Assembly (NCBI RefSeq): GCF_000772705.2
Contig: NZ_JSBW02000048.1
Span: 62,001-126,000, forward strand
DNA from: Xanthomonas vasicola
GTDB taxonomy: Bacteria > Pseudomonadota > Gammaproteobacteria > Xanthomonadales > Xanthomonadaceae
Length of the DNA stretch: 64,000 nucleotides
Direction: 5' to 3'
A program made the position numbers and the translations under genes. Positions within the stretch are counted from its first letter, which is position 1, and each line of letters opens with the position of its first letter. Under the pieces are notes generated by a model. It did not search any database, had not been told where the DNA came from, and saw nothing but the letters and a program-made list of their open reading frames with translations. Shown here one piece after another: positions 55,838-64,000 of the stretch.

Positions 55838-56566
55838 ATGAGCGTCTCGCGCCAGCACACCATCACCGAAGCGATCTCCGCGCAGATTGCAGCCGGCGAA
55901 TGGGGCCCGGATCAACGCTTGCCGGTGGAACGCGCATTGGCCGAGCGGTTCGCCTGCACTCGCATTACCCTGCGTGAAGCGTTGCAACAACTTGAAGCCG
56001 AAGGCCGCATCTACCGCGAGAACCGGCGCGGCTGGTTCGTGAGTGCGCCGCGCGTGCGCTACGACCCCACCAGCATCGCGGGTTTCATGCAGTACGTGAC
56101 AGCGCAAGGGCGCAAGCCGCGCACAGAATTATTGAGCGCCACTCGGCAGATCGCGGGCGCGTACTACGCTGCGGCATTGCGACTGGACAGCCAGTACGAC
56201 GAGGTCTTCGTGATGCAACGCCGGCGTTGGATCGATCGCCGCGCCGTGCTTCTGGAAACCAATGTGGTGCTCGCGGACTGGGCGCCGGGCCTGCTCGAAC
56301 ACGATCTGGCCGGATCGCTCTCGACTGTGTTCAACCAGCGACTCGGGCTGTTTCTGAGCCACGCGCAGCTGTCGATGCACCCGACCGGTTTGGATGCAGC
56401 ACAGGCGATGCTGCTGCAATCCACTCCCGGTACGCCATGCTTCCGGCTGCAGCGGATCAGCTTTGCCGAAGACGGCCGCGCGGTGGAACTGGATATCGAG
56501 TCCTGGCGTCACGATGCACTGGATGTGGTGGTGCGTACGGAGGCACAGACGCGCGCAGCTTCTTAG
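55838..56566 (+). CDS. GntR/HutC-family transcriptional regulator
   Basis: The 242-residue protein has an N-terminal winged helix (SVSRQHTITEAISAQIAAGE, then LPVERALAERFACTRITLRE near residue 31) and a C-terminal UTRA effector-binding domain (about 90-235; VFVMQRRRWIDRRAVLLETN). It is the last gene of the kinase-receptor-PnuC locus and is a plausible repressor of it through the TGGT-N4-ACCA site at 51376. Its stop codon TAG (56564-56566) is formed by the end of a palindromic element, so insertion there changed or supplied the C-terminus. Confidence 0.88.
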   Translation: MSVSRQHTITEAISAQIAAGEWGPDQRLPVERALAERFACTRITLREALQQLEAEGRIYRENRRGWFVSAPRVRYDPTSIAGFMQYVTAQGRKPRTELLSATRQIAGAYYAAALRLDSQYDEVFVMQRRRWIDRRAVLLETNVVLADWAPGLLEHDLAGSLSTVFNQRLGLFLSHAQLSMHPTGLDAAQAMLLQSTPGTPCFRLQRISFAEDGRAVELDIESWRHDALDVVVRTEAQTRAAS

Positions 56567-56709
56567 AGCAGCGGACAAAACTACTGCGCAACCACCAGGC
56601 GGACTCGGCCGGTGCTCAGAATCGGCATGTACCACTCGTACACTGCGTTTCCTCCGCGTCGTCCACGCCGACTTGGCGTCTGCTCGCGACGTTTTGTTAG
56701 CGGCTCTTA
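56563..56709. mobile_element. 147-bp inverted-repeat element, full copy (B)
   Basis: Ends TTAGAGCAGCGGACAAAAC (56563-56581) and GTTTTGTTAGCGGCTCTTA (56691-56709), with TGTAC-CACTC-GTACA in the middle, in the opposite orientation to copy A and of the same length, 147 bp. It overlaps the stop codon of the GntR gene. Confidence 0.75.
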
Positions 56710-57138
56710 GCGCCGGGAAGCGGGAATCGATAAGAGCATGCTTCGTCGTCATCGTTGTTGCGGGTGCGGCGCTTCCTTGCAGCCTCAACGTAACTGAGAC
56801 TAGATCACGAGCTATCGCGATGGATGCGGGTGGTGCGCTCGGAGCAGAGAGCACAGATGATACGTGCAGTGCCTGGCAGTGGCTGGCAGTGGCTGCAAAC
56901 GGCTGCCGACTGCGTGGTGCGTTTGTCAGTCGCTTGATCAACTGCATCACTGCGTTGATCCGAGGCCCTGCGAGGCACGGTCGCGAGACGAGGAAGAGCG
57001 ACTAACCACAAGCCGTGGCGGGCAGCCGTCAGGTGGTCGTAGACGGCGCGCAGGAAACCGCAGTGGACGAGTTGTGTACGCCGCACCAGGCACCGGCCGC
57101 AAACGTCTGGCGTTAGCGCCATTGTTTTGTTAGCTGCT
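56710..57138. other. Gap with a near-full palindromic element (C)
   Basis: No gene. Positions 56993-57142 form a diverged third copy of the element (GAAGAGCGACTAACCACAAG ... ATTGTTTTGTTAGCTGCTCTAGG). A short GGGAAGCGGGAATCG repeat lies near 56715. The bases between the two elements show nothing else. Confidence 0.5.
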
Positions 57139-57142
57139 CTAG
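56993..57142. mobile_element. Inverted-repeat element, diverged copy (C)
   Basis: The right end GTTTTGTTAGCTGCTCTA is intact (57124-57141); the left end GAAGAGCGACTAACCACAAG is decayed, and the central palindrome is degenerate (GTTGTGTACGCC). Its end contains CTA (57139-57141), the stop codon of the minus-strand glycosyltransferase gene. Confidence 0.6.
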
Positions 57143-57969
57143 GCGTCAAACAACGTGCGTTGCGGGTCCGGTGGTGGCAAGTCGGCTAGAAGTTGAGCCA
57201 ACTGATCACGCTGCGCGCGCAGCGGGTCGTGCATCAGGAAGCTGGCCAGACGCGCGTGCCAGGCCGGCCAGCGGGTGGCCAGGGCATCCATGTCGCCGTC
57301 GACCGGTCGGCCCTCGCGTGGCGAGGCGACGAAGGCGGTGTCGCACAAGACGTTGCGCCAGCCCAGCCCGCCCATGCGCAGGCTGAGGTCCACCAGTGCG
57401 GCGTACCACGAGCCGTAACTGCTGGCATCCAGGCCGCCGGCCTTGCGTCGCGCGGTGCCGCGCAACAGCACCGCGTGGCCGATCGCCGACGGGAGTTCCG
57501 GATGCAGGGGCGGCATCGCGGCGCAGGCAGCTGCAAGCCGCTCGGTTGCATCCGGCATGGGGTTGAGTTCGCCCAGCCGCGGCCAGCTGCAGGCTTCGCC
57601 CACATTGCTCCATGGCGTGGCGGTGGCAATCGCAGCGTCTCGTGCGAAACATGCGGTCAGTTGCTGCAACCACCCAGGCAACGGGCGGGCATCCACTCCG
57701 AGCACCACCACGTCGGCATCGCCACAAGCGCTGAGCATTTCGTCCAGATGCGCGACCTCGCCAAGCATGCGCTGGCGGCGGGTGTAATGCGCCTGCAATT
57801 GGGTGCGTGCCAGCCAATGGTCGATCACTGCGCGCCCGCGCGGGCCGGCCTGCGCATCATCGACCAGCCAGACGCGTGTTCCTGCGGGCGTGGCCGCATC
57901 CAGTGCGCCCAGACAGGCATCCAGCGCCTGGTCGTCGGTGCCCACCGGCATTAAAATAATAGGCTCCAT
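57139..57969 (-). CDS. Glycosyltransferase family 2-like protein
   Basis: The 276-residue protein starts MEPIILMPVGTDDQALDACL (ATG at 57969, AGGG just upstream), the beta-alpha unit of GT-A enzymes. VVVLGVDARPLPGWLQQL near residue 88 carries the acidic pair, and KAGGLDASSYGSWYAALVDL near 185 corresponds to the later substrate region of the family. It is read toward a repeat element that supplies its TAG stop. No other polysaccharide gene is adjacent, so its sugar and acceptor are unknown. Downstream of the xps cluster but probably a separate unit. Confidence 0.75.
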   Translation of the reverse strand: MEPIILMPVGTDDQALDACLGALDAATPAGTRVWLVDDAQAGPRGRAVIDHWLARTQLQAHYTRRQRMLGEVAHLDEMLSACGDADVVVLGVDARPLPGWLQQLTACFARDAAIATATPWSNVGEACSWPRLGELNPMPDATERLAAACAAMPPLHPELPSAIGHAVLLRGTARRKAGGLDASSYGSWYAALVDLSLRMGGLGWRNVLCDTAFVASPREGRPVDGDMDALATRWPAWHARLASFLMHDPLRAQRDQLAQLLADLPPPDPQRTLFDA

Positions 57970-58008
57970 TCGCCCTAATATCGCCAAATAAAAATGACCT
58001 CATTATTA

Positions 58009-58041
58009 AGAAAGTCTCGGCAATACTTACCGAGACTTTCT
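58009..58041 (-). terminator. Hairpin closing the xps unit
   Basis: AGAAAGTCTCGG and its exact complement (12-bp arms) flank a 9-nt loop, 26 bp after the stop of the small secreted gene. On the minus strand TTAATAATG follows, so it can act as a terminator. Confidence 0.75.
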
Positions 58042-58067
58042 CGCCTCACAATTAATAAATCTCTAAA

Positions 58068-58376
58068 CTAAATTTCCCGGGTGCAGGTCACTGTTGCGAT
58101 AACGGTCAACCCCAAGACGGGGTCTTGCCACCACGTATAAGACGTCATAGGACATGTTTTTGGCGACAGAGCCGACTGCCCCCAACCGTCGCCACTATAA
58201 TAAGCCTTCATCCTTGCATAGCCTGCCGCAATATTAATTGCATTAGAAAGCGGTATGCCGCTGTATTTATCACTATAGGACAGACTAAATGGGACTGCGC
58301 TAGCACTGCCCGCTATAAAAAAGCCAGCCATTAGTAAACTAGCCCGAATAAAACGGGAGCACTTATTGTTACTCAT
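58068..58376 (-). CDS. AT-rich small secreted orphan downstream of xpsD
   Basis: The 102-residue product has a signal peptide (LLMAGFFIAGSASA, residues about 14-27) and a mature part of about 75 residues with two Cys (CPMTSYTWW and VTCTREI) that could form a disulfide. I recognise no family. By hand count 58201-58260 is 45% GC against more than 70% in the first half of xpsD, so it came with a foreign segment. GGAGAG precedes the ATG. It follows xpsD by 37 bp and shares its terminator. A role with the secretin, such as pilotin or a substrate, is possible but unproven. Confidence 0.7.
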   Translation of the reverse strand: MSNNKCSRFIRASLLMAGFFIAGSASAVPFSLSYSDKYSGIPLSNAINIAAGYARMKAYYSGDGWGQSALSPKTCPMTSYTWWQDPVLGLTVIATVTCTREI

Positions 58377-58413
58377 CTTTTACTCTCCATGTTGTTTGAC
58401 CCCCCCTGCAAAT

Positions 58414-60699
58414 TCAGTTGCGACTTTTTAGAGGCTTCATTGCATTAAATTTAGCACCATACTCGTCGGTTAAATTACGCGCCTCCTGAGGATTGCGAAC
58501 TATTGAAGGCGTTATAAGCACGATAACTTCTCTGCGGCTAGTATTTTGTGTCTTGCGCCCAAAAAGAGCACCCACAACTGGTAATCTACTAAGGAATGGG
58601 ATGCCATTGCTACCATCAGATGTATTGTCATCAATCAGGCCAGCAAGCATGATGGTATCGCCATTTTGAACAGCCGCCTCGGTTTTAACTCGACGAGTAT
58701 TGATATCAACGTTACATGCCGCACTATTAACTGTTGTAGTTGCTGCAGCCGTGCAAGCTGCGGGGCGAGCACCAGGCGTACTAACCTCTTGGACAATATC
58801 AAGAAAAACCATCCCATCTTTAGTAACGCGAGGGCGAACCTTCAAAATAACGCCGGTATCGATGTATTGAACTGAAGAAAAACTACTATCGCTACCTAGC
58901 CCCGTATTTATCGACGTCGAATTAATAGGAATTCGAGAACCTACATTGAGTGTAGCCTCTGCATTATTCCGCACAAAAACTGAAGGAGTCTGGAGGATAC
59001 GTAAATTTGTGACATGGTCTAATGCACTAATTATTGCGGCAGCGTTTTTCCCCAGAAAAGTCCAGGCAACACCATTATTTGTAACACTACCGGATATGTC
59101 CCCCCATATACTTCTGCCCGCAGCTGATGGCAGACCAGCACCACCCGTACCATCTGCGTTTACGGGTGCGTTGACTGCATTCTCGAAATACCAGTTAACA
59201 CCGTATTCCAGCTGGCCAGTCAAAGTCACTTCAGCGATCTGTGCCTCGATGTGCACCTGCATAGGCATCACATCGAGCCTTTCAATCACATCACGAATAG
59301 AGCCCCATGCTTGAGCACTTGCACGTACCAGCAGCGTATTAGTTTCAGCAACTGCCGAAACGCCGACTTTGCCGCCTTCAACTTCAAGAGTTACGCTACC
59401 GTTTTGGTTAGTGCTGGGCTGTAGCTGGAGCATGCCACTGCCATTTCCACTGCTTCCGCCGAAGCTCCCAAACGTATCCGATTGACTCGAACCATTACTC
59501 GTGCCACCGATCTCTCCACCAGTGGTGCCACTGCTACTTCCAAGACTTTCATCCCGATCGGTCGCGCCACTGTTATTTCCTAACATACTCACAACACCGC
59601 CCGGCACCAAAGAAGGACCGCTACTACCGCCATTGCCACGGCCGCCGAACACTTCCGAAAGACGGTCAGCCAGGTCCTTGGCCTTGATGTACTTCAACTC
59701 ATACGAGAACAGCCGCACGCCGCCGCCGGCACTGTCGATGCGATCCAGCCACTGCTGGATTTGATCCAGATAGCGCGGCTGCGGGGTGATCACCAACACC
59801 GCATTGGCGTTTTCCAGCGGCATGAAACGGAACATGCCGGCGCTGGGCGTCTTGCTCTGCTCACCGAAGACTTTTTCCAGATCGGCAGAGACTTTCTCGG
59901 CCTTGCCGGACTGGATCGGAAACACGCCCACCGACATGCCCGACAACCAGTCCACGTCGAAGATCTGCACGGTGCGCAGGTAGTTTTCCAGTTCGGCGCG
60001 GGTGCCGCCCAGGGTGATCACGTTGCGCGCCGGGTCGGTGCCGACGATCGCATTCGGGCGTGCGTACGGCTCCAGCACCTTCTTCATTTCGCTGGCGGAA
60101 ATGAACTTCAGCGGCACCACGCGCACTTCGAAACCGCGTGCGGCCGACGGCGATGCGGTGCTGGGCGCAACAGTGCCGGCCAACGCCTGGTCGGCCGGCA
60201 CGATGTTGTAGCGGCCACCGCTGAACACCATGCGGGCATTGTTCCAGCCCAGCACCATCTCCAGCAGGTTCAAGGCCTGCGCCGGAGAGACCGGATTGGG
60301 CGTGGCCAAGGTCACGGTGCCCTGCACGCCGGGCGCGATGACGTAGTTCTGACCGAGCATGTCGCCCAGGATGGCCTTGACCACCGCCTGCACCGATTCG
60401 CCTTCGAAATTGAAGGTGGCGCTGCCGCTGCTGGCCATGCCCAGCGTGGGCGCCGGCGCGGATGCAGCGCTCTGGTTGATCATGGTGCCGCTGCCGCGCC
60501 GGATCACCGGGCTGGGCTTGGCGATCACGCTGCCGTCGGCACTCTGCTCGGCGGTGGTCTGGGTGGCGCCGGCAGCGCCGACTTTCGGATCCAGGCGCGC
60601 ATCGCGGCGCACGTCCGGCGGCGGAGTGGTGGCGCAACCGGCCAGCAGGCCAATTAACAGGGACACGGGGAACAGGCGCGGCGTCATGCGTTCACTCAT
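58414..60699 (-). CDS. xpsD: Type II secretion secretin XpsD (GspD), mosaic gene
   Basis: XpsD forms the outer-membrane pore of the type II system. The 761-residue product has a lipoprotein signal ending LLAGC (Cys22), N0-N3 domains (about 95-440), a Gly/Ser-rich loop in N3 (about 355-440), and the secretin domain (about 480-745) with the VPLL-type features VGSRIPINS and PRVTKDGMVFLDIVQEVS. The first half is about 73% GC (60001-60060 by hand count), the second only 42% (58861-58920), with the change near 59640, in the Gly-rich loop: the secretin half seems to be a transferred replacement. The start overlaps xpsN by four bases. Confidence 0.95.
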   Translation of the reverse strand: MSERMTPRLFPVSLLIGLLAGCATTPPPDVRRDARLDPKVGAAGATQTTAEQSADGSVIAKPSPVIRRGSGTMINQSAASAPAPTLGMASSGSATFNFEGESVQAVVKAILGDMLGQNYVIAPGVQGTVTLATPNPVSPAQALNLLEMVLGWNNARMVFSGGRYNIVPADQALAGTVAPSTASPSAARGFEVRVVPLKFISASEMKKVLEPYARPNAIVGTDPARNVITLGGTRAELENYLRTVQIFDVDWLSGMSVGVFPIQSGKAEKVSADLEKVFGEQSKTPSAGMFRFMPLENANAVLVITPQPRYLDQIQQWLDRIDSAGGGVRLFSYELKYIKAKDLADRLSEVFGGRGNGGSSGPSLVPGGVVSMLGNNSGATDRDESLGSSSGTTGGEIGGTSNGSSQSDTFGSFGGSSGNGSGMLQLQPSTNQNGSVTLEVEGGKVGVSAVAETNTLLVRASAQAWGSIRDVIERLDVMPMQVHIEAQIAEVTLTGQLEYGVNWYFENAVNAPVNADGTGGAGLPSAAGRSIWGDISGSVTNNGVAWTFLGKNAAAIISALDHVTNLRILQTPSVFVRNNAEATLNVGSRIPINSTSINTGLGSDSSFSSVQYIDTGVILKVRPRVTKDGMVFLDIVQEVSTPGARPAACTAAATTTVNSAACNVDINTRRVKTEAAVQNGDTIMLAGLIDDNTSDGSNGIPFLSRLPVVGALFGRKTQNTSRREVIVLITPSIVRNPQEARNLTDEYGAKFNAMKPLKSRN

Positions 60700-61493
60700 T
60701 GGGTCTGACCGGGGGTAGAGCCGCTCTGGCGCTGCTGTTGCAGCTGGCGGCGTCGGGCTTCGATGCGTTCGCGGATGGCACGCATCTGATCGTCGGAGGG
60801 GCGTGGGGCTTCCTGCGCGCCATCGCTGCGCTGCGGCGGCACCGTCGGCGGCGCCTGTCCGCCAGGCTGTTGCACAGGCGTCACAGGTTGCGGTTGTTGT
60901 TGCGGCGGCTGCGGCGCGGCAACCGCGGCAGCGTCGGGAGACTGTACCGGCGGGGTCGCAGCGGCTGCACCACGTGCGGCGGCATTGGCGGTGGGCGGCT
61001 GCCCGCCCTTGCCGTTGAACACGTGCAATTCCAGCGTTTGTGTGCCGCCGGGGCCTTCGATGGTTGCGCTACGCGGCTGCAGGGCGAGCAGGCGCCAGCC
61101 CTTGACCGCATCGCCGCCCAGTTGCACGCGCACCGAATCCTGCGGGTCCAGGGTCAAGGTCGCCATTTTGAAGGTATCGGTCAGCAGTACGCCGGTCAGG
61201 CGCACCGTGGAGGCAGCGCTGCTGCCGTCGTTGCCGGACAGGAAGAACGGATGCGGCAGGCGGTCTTCGGCGAATGCGGGATGCGCAGCAATTTCAGAAT
61301 ATTTCTCGAACGCACCCAGGCGTTCCGGTGCCGGTGCAGGCAAGGTGGGCAGCCGCTGCACCAGTGCCGGGTCGTCGGGCAGCAGCTCGACGCGCTTGCC
61401 CAGGCCGGCAACGGCCAGCACGCACACCAGCAGCGCCCATCCGACCACGGTGGCCAGCAACCAGGTGCGCAGGCCGATCATGTCAAGGCGCAT
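60696..61493 (-). CDS. xpsN: Type II secretion protein XpsN
   Basis: XpsN, the Xanthomonas counterpart of GspN/GspC, links inner-membrane components with the secretin. The 265-residue product has one N-terminal membrane helix (TWLLATVVGWALLVCVLAVA), a periplasmic domain with VRLTGVLLTDTFKMATLTL near residue 97, and a long Pro/Gln/Ala-rich tail (about 160-265) that would reach toward XpsD. It overlaps xpsD by four bases and xpsM by 11. Order xpsL-M-N-D is that known for the xps cluster. Confidence 0.92.
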   Translation of the reverse strand: MRLDMIGLRTWLLATVVGWALLVCVLAVAGLGKRVELLPDDPALVQRLPTLPAPAPERLGAFEKYSEIAAHPAFAEDRLPHPFFLSGNDGSSAASTVRLTGVLLTDTFKMATLTLDPQDSVRVQLGGDAVKGWRLLALQPRSATIEGPGGTQTLELHVFNGKGGQPPTANAAARGAAAATPPVQSPDAAAVAAPQPPQQQPQPVTPVQQPGGQAPPTVPPQRSDGAQEAPRPSDDQMRAIRERIEARRRQLQQQRQSGSTPGQTQ

Positions 61494-62136
61494 TGCTGGC
61501 CTCCGCGGCGTCGGGGGCGGCAGGTGCGGCCTCGTTATTCAGCGGTGCGGCGCTGGCGCCCGGGCGCAGATAACCGGCCAATTCGAAGGCGATATCCAGA
61601 CCGTTGCCGCTTTCGTTCGGCGAGAGTTGGTAGCGCTGCGCCATCACGTTGAGGTTGTCTACGAACAGCCGCGGCGTGCCGTTTTCCAGGCTGTACAACA
61701 CCGAAGCCAGTTCCGGCGTGCCGCAGCGCAAACGTACCTGCACGGCCACGCGGGTGAAGCGGTTCTTGCTCTCCGGCTGCAGCGGTGAGCGGTTGCTGAT
61801 GGCGCAGCTGCGGTTGCCGGGGCTGGCCTCCACCACCGCGCGTTCCAGCCGCTGCACGAGCCCGGCGGAGGCGAGTTCGGCCGAGGTTTCCGGCAAGAAC
61901 CCCGGGCGGCTTTCCAGTGTCTGACGCGCCTGCCGCAGCCGTTTACTGACTTCCGGTGCCTGCTGCAATTGCACGCGCACGCGCAGCTCGCGCTCGCGCA
62001 GCGCTTGCAAGTCGTCCTGCACCGCGATCATCGGTTGGGTAAACCACGGATGCACCAACACCAGGTAGGCCACGCCGATCACCAGCAACAGCAGGCCCAA
62101 AGCGATCCAGCGGTCGCGCTTAACGCTGCGTGGCAT
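61483..62136 (-). CDS. xpsM: Type II secretion protein XpsM (GspM)
   Basis: XpsM is a small bitopic protein that stabilises XpsL. The 217-residue product starts [20 protein letters not shown], one membrane helix, followed by a coiled region (IAVQDDLQALRERELRVRVQ) and a ferredoxin-like periplasmic domain (ELASVLYSLENGTPRLFVDN near 150). The ATG at 62136 overlaps the xpsL stop by 17 bp. Confidence 0.93.
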   Translation of the reverse strand: MPRSVKRDRWIALGLLLLVIGVAYLVLVHPWFTQPMIAVQDDLQALRERELRVRVQLQQAPEVSKRLRQARQTLESRPGFLPETSAELASAGLVQRLERAVVEASPGNRSCAISNRSPLQPESKNRFTRVAVQVRLRCGTPELASVLYSLENGTPRLFVDNLNVMAQRYQLSPNESGNGLDIAFELAGYLRPGASAAPLNNEAAPAAPDAAEASNAP

Positions 62137-63241
62137 CGGCCGCCTCCTTCGCATCGGGGCCGGCAAGCTCGGCGGTGATGGTGAAGCGGTCGACATTGCG
62201 CCCGGCATCGCTCTGCAGCACGCCGGTCAGCGACGGCTTGCGCCACAGCGGCGAGCCTTCCAGACGACGCACCAGCGAAGAGGCTTCGTTGCTCAATCCG
62301 ATCAACTGCAGTTGCCCACCTTCGACCGAGAATTTTTCCAGATAGGTACTACCGGGCAGGCGCCGACTCAGTTCGTCCCAGATCTCAACCGAGGTCGGGC
62401 GGGTGGCGCGTTGCTGCTGGAAGAACCGTGCGCCTTCAACCAGATCCATCAGTTGCTGCCGTTCGGCAGCGACCTGGCGCGCGCGCGCCGCGTTGGCCTG
62501 CACCTTGGCGCGCAGATCGTCGGCAGCCTGGCGGCGATTGTCGAGCAGCAGCCAGCCGGCCACCGCCAGCAACACCAGCGCTGAGGCGGCGAGCAACAGA
62601 TTCCAGCGCTGCATCGGGTCGCTGCGGCGCAGGCGGCGCGCCGGCGGCAGCAGATTCACGCCCAGCGGCGACCCGTTGGCGTCGGCAACATCAATCCCCG
62701 ACAGCGCGCTGTTCCATACGTCCGGCACACCGGCCGGGCCATCGATCATGCGCCGCGGCACCACCACCAATTCGGCATCGAGCTGGCCATCTTCGCGCAC
62801 GTCGAGCACACGTGCATCGACATACACCTGGTCGGCGGTGAACGGGGTTTGCCGATCGATCTCGAATCGCGCCACATCCTGCAACCGCGCCGCCGCCGCT
62901 GCAGGCAGGCGCAACGGCCGGCGCAGCGCGTGCGCGGCCGGCAACAGCCAATACCGGGGCAGGCCTTCCAGCGCGGTCGGCAGCAAGTTATTGACTTCCT
63001 GCGGATGGACCGGCCACGGCAGGCTGGCGACGCTGTCGCAGCTATGGTCGCGCTGGCGCAGCAATTGCAGCGTGTCGCCGTCCTGTTGCAACAACAGGCG
63101 CGCCTGCGACAGACCCAACTGCCACTGCCACCGCTGCGGCAGCCATGCCAGCAGCGATTGTTGCCACCAACGCCAGAAGCCTCCGGCTCCCGGCATGGCG
63201 CGTACGCCGATACGACCCAAGGTATCCCGCCATGCGGTCAT
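62120..63241 (-). CDS. xpsL: Type II secretion protein XpsL (GspL)
   Basis: XpsL ties the cytoplasmic ATPase XpsE to the inner-membrane platform. The 373-residue product has a cytoplasmic actin-like domain (about 1-200; [20 protein letters not shown] near 125), one membrane helix ([20 protein letters not shown] near 213) and a periplasmic coiled-coil/ferredoxin part. The start ATG at 63241 overlaps the xpsK stop as ATGA. Confidence 0.93.
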   Translation of the reverse strand: MTAWRDTLGRIGVRAMPGAGGFWRWWQQSLLAWLPQRWQWQLGLSQARLLLQQDGDTLQLLRQRDHSCDSVASLPWPVHPQEVNNLLPTALEGLPRYWLLPAAHALRRPLRLPAAAAARLQDVARFEIDRQTPFTADQVYVDARVLDVREDGQLDAELVVVPRRMIDGPAGVPDVWNSALSGIDVADANGSPLGVNLLPPARRLRRSDPMQRWNLLLAASALVLLAVAGWLLLDNRRQAADDLRAKVQANAARARQVAAERQQLMDLVEGARFFQQQRATRPTSVEIWDELSRRLPGSTYLEKFSVEGGQLQLIGLSNEASSLVRRLEGSPLWRKPSLTGVLQSDAGRNVDRFTITAELAGPDAKEAADATQR

Positions 63242-64000
63242 TGCACTACTGCTCCCTCTTCCCAACGCAACACGGTATAGGCCGACCCTGGTAATGCAGA
63301 CGCGCTGGTCGACACCACCGCCCGCAACACGGCCTCGCGTCCCTGACTCAGTCGCGCCCGGCTCTCGATACTATAAGTGCCCGAGCCACCCACCGTCGCC
63401 TCGCTGCCGGGCAAACCCAGCGGCGCGTCACGTTGGGCCAGCAGTTGCTGCGCATCCAGCCCCATCGCGGTAAGCACCGGAGCGGGCGCAAACCGCGCTT
63501 CAGGCCGCGAACGACCGCTGTACAGCGTGACGTTGGGCAATAGCTTGCGATACAGCTCGCCATCGATACCCAGCACCAAGCGCAGTTCGCCCAGCGTTTC
63601 AAACGGGCTGTCTTTTGCGCCATACGGCAGCCCGGCATCGGCGTAATCGCGATCTTCCGCGCCACCGCCCGGCTGGCTCAATGAATCGGTATCGCGCCAA
63701 TCGACGATGGCACCGGCGATGCGCGTGGCACTGGCCTGGTCGCCGCCTACCGCACGCACCAGACCAGCCAGCAAGCTGGGCTCGGCCATGTTCAGATCCA
63801 CCTTGCCGCTTTCATCGGTAATACGAATCTCCACGCTGGCATCGTCCATCTGCCAGCGATAGCGCCGGCCGTCTGCGCGCCAGCGTGCCTGGGTGTCGGC
63901 ATCTTGCAAGCGAAATAATGCGTATTCCAGGCCAGCGCGCGCGTATTCCTGCGCCTGCGCGCCGTTGCGCAACATGCTGCCCTGCAGTGCCTCCACGCGT
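63238..64000 (-). CDS. xpsK: Type II secretion minor pseudopilin XpsK (GspK), 5' end outside window
   Basis: XpsK caps the pseudopilus tip. About 254 residues are visible; the prepilin leader lies beyond 64000. The GspK marks are [20 protein letters not shown] (near visible residue 56), [10 protein letters not shown] near 97 and the [20 protein letters not shown] loop near 118, which includes calcium-binding acids. It precedes xpsL with an ATGA overlap. Confidence 0.93.
   Translation of the reverse strand, partial: RVEALQGSMLRNGAQAQEYARAGLEYALFRLQDADTQARWRADGRRYRWQMDDASVEIRITDESGKVDLNMAEPSLLAGLVRAVGGDQASATRIAGAIVDWRDTDSLSQPGGGAEDRDYADAGLPYGAKDSPFETLGELRLVLGIDGELYRKLLPNVTLYSGRSRPEARFAPAPVLTAMGLDAQQLLAQRDAPLGLPGSEATVGGSGTYSIESRARLSQGREAVLRAVVSTSASALPGSAYTVLRWEEGAVVQ

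Overview
The window is high-GC, densely coded gammaproteobacterial chromosome. Its gene content points to Xanthomonas: the xps-type type II secretion operon (xpsK-L-M-N-D order), an Ax21-family outer-membrane protein, two XopI-like F-box type III effector candidates, a kdpFABCDE block beside them, and short intergenic repeats of the kind common in that genus. The species cannot be fixed from the sequence alone.

Layout. 1-8.5 kb: the head of the division/cell-wall cluster (mraZ, start of rsmH) leaves to the left; a TANGO2/NRDE protein, a ccdAB toxin-antitoxin pair, the RNase P RNA, an unknown gene overlapping rsmI, then divergent lpoA-yraN, a membrane hydrolase and a GlcD-type FAD oxidase. 8.5-16.6 kb: the potassium-uptake operon kdpFABC with its sensor/regulator kdpDE, on the minus strand. 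17.2-20.5 kb: two tandem paralogous F-box proteins, each preceded by a PIP-like promoter of identical geometry. 21-32 kb: a secreted S15-like hydrolase, thiL, nusB-ribH-ribBA-ribE with an FMN riboswitch and a coupled leader ORF, an Ax21-family protein, ribD, a GNAT enzyme, nrdR and glyA. 32-44 kb: a TonB-dependent receptor, 1.5 kb of apparently decayed DNA, an RcnB-like protein, ettA, def, arsC, a secreted PA-domain metalloprotease with a small partner, and pncB. 44.6-49.8 kb: a four-gene operon for a probable c-di-GMP-controlled exopolysaccharide (outer-membrane barrel, MshEN plus processive GT2 synthase, polytopic membrane protein, periplasmic glycosidase lipoprotein). 51.4-56.6 kb: a kinase / TonB receptor / PnuC / GntR locus that looks like vitamin or nucleoside salvage. 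57.1-64 kb: a glycosyltransferase, an AT-rich small secreted protein, and xpsD-N-M-L-K.

How it works together: nusB, ribH, ribBA and ribE form one flavin cluster joined by ATGA overlaps, with the FMN riboswitch at its head; ribD sits 1.2 kb away, coupled to the GNAT gene and nrdR. The kdp genes form a complete K+ emergency-uptake module. The xps genes build the secretion machine that probably exports enzymes such as the hydrolases encoded here.

Most notable: (1) xpsD is mosaic, its C-terminal secretin half being AT-rich and joined to an AT-rich orphan secreted gene; (2) the NfrB-like exopolysaccharide operon; (3) the tandem F-box effectors with matched promoters; (4) the kinase-TBDR-PnuC-GntR locus with a TGGT-N4-ACCA operator; (5) a family of about 147-bp inverted-repeat elements whose ends supply stop codons to two neighbouring genes; (6) inverted pairs of GGGAATC-type repeats, one of which has extended the KdpC C-terminus.
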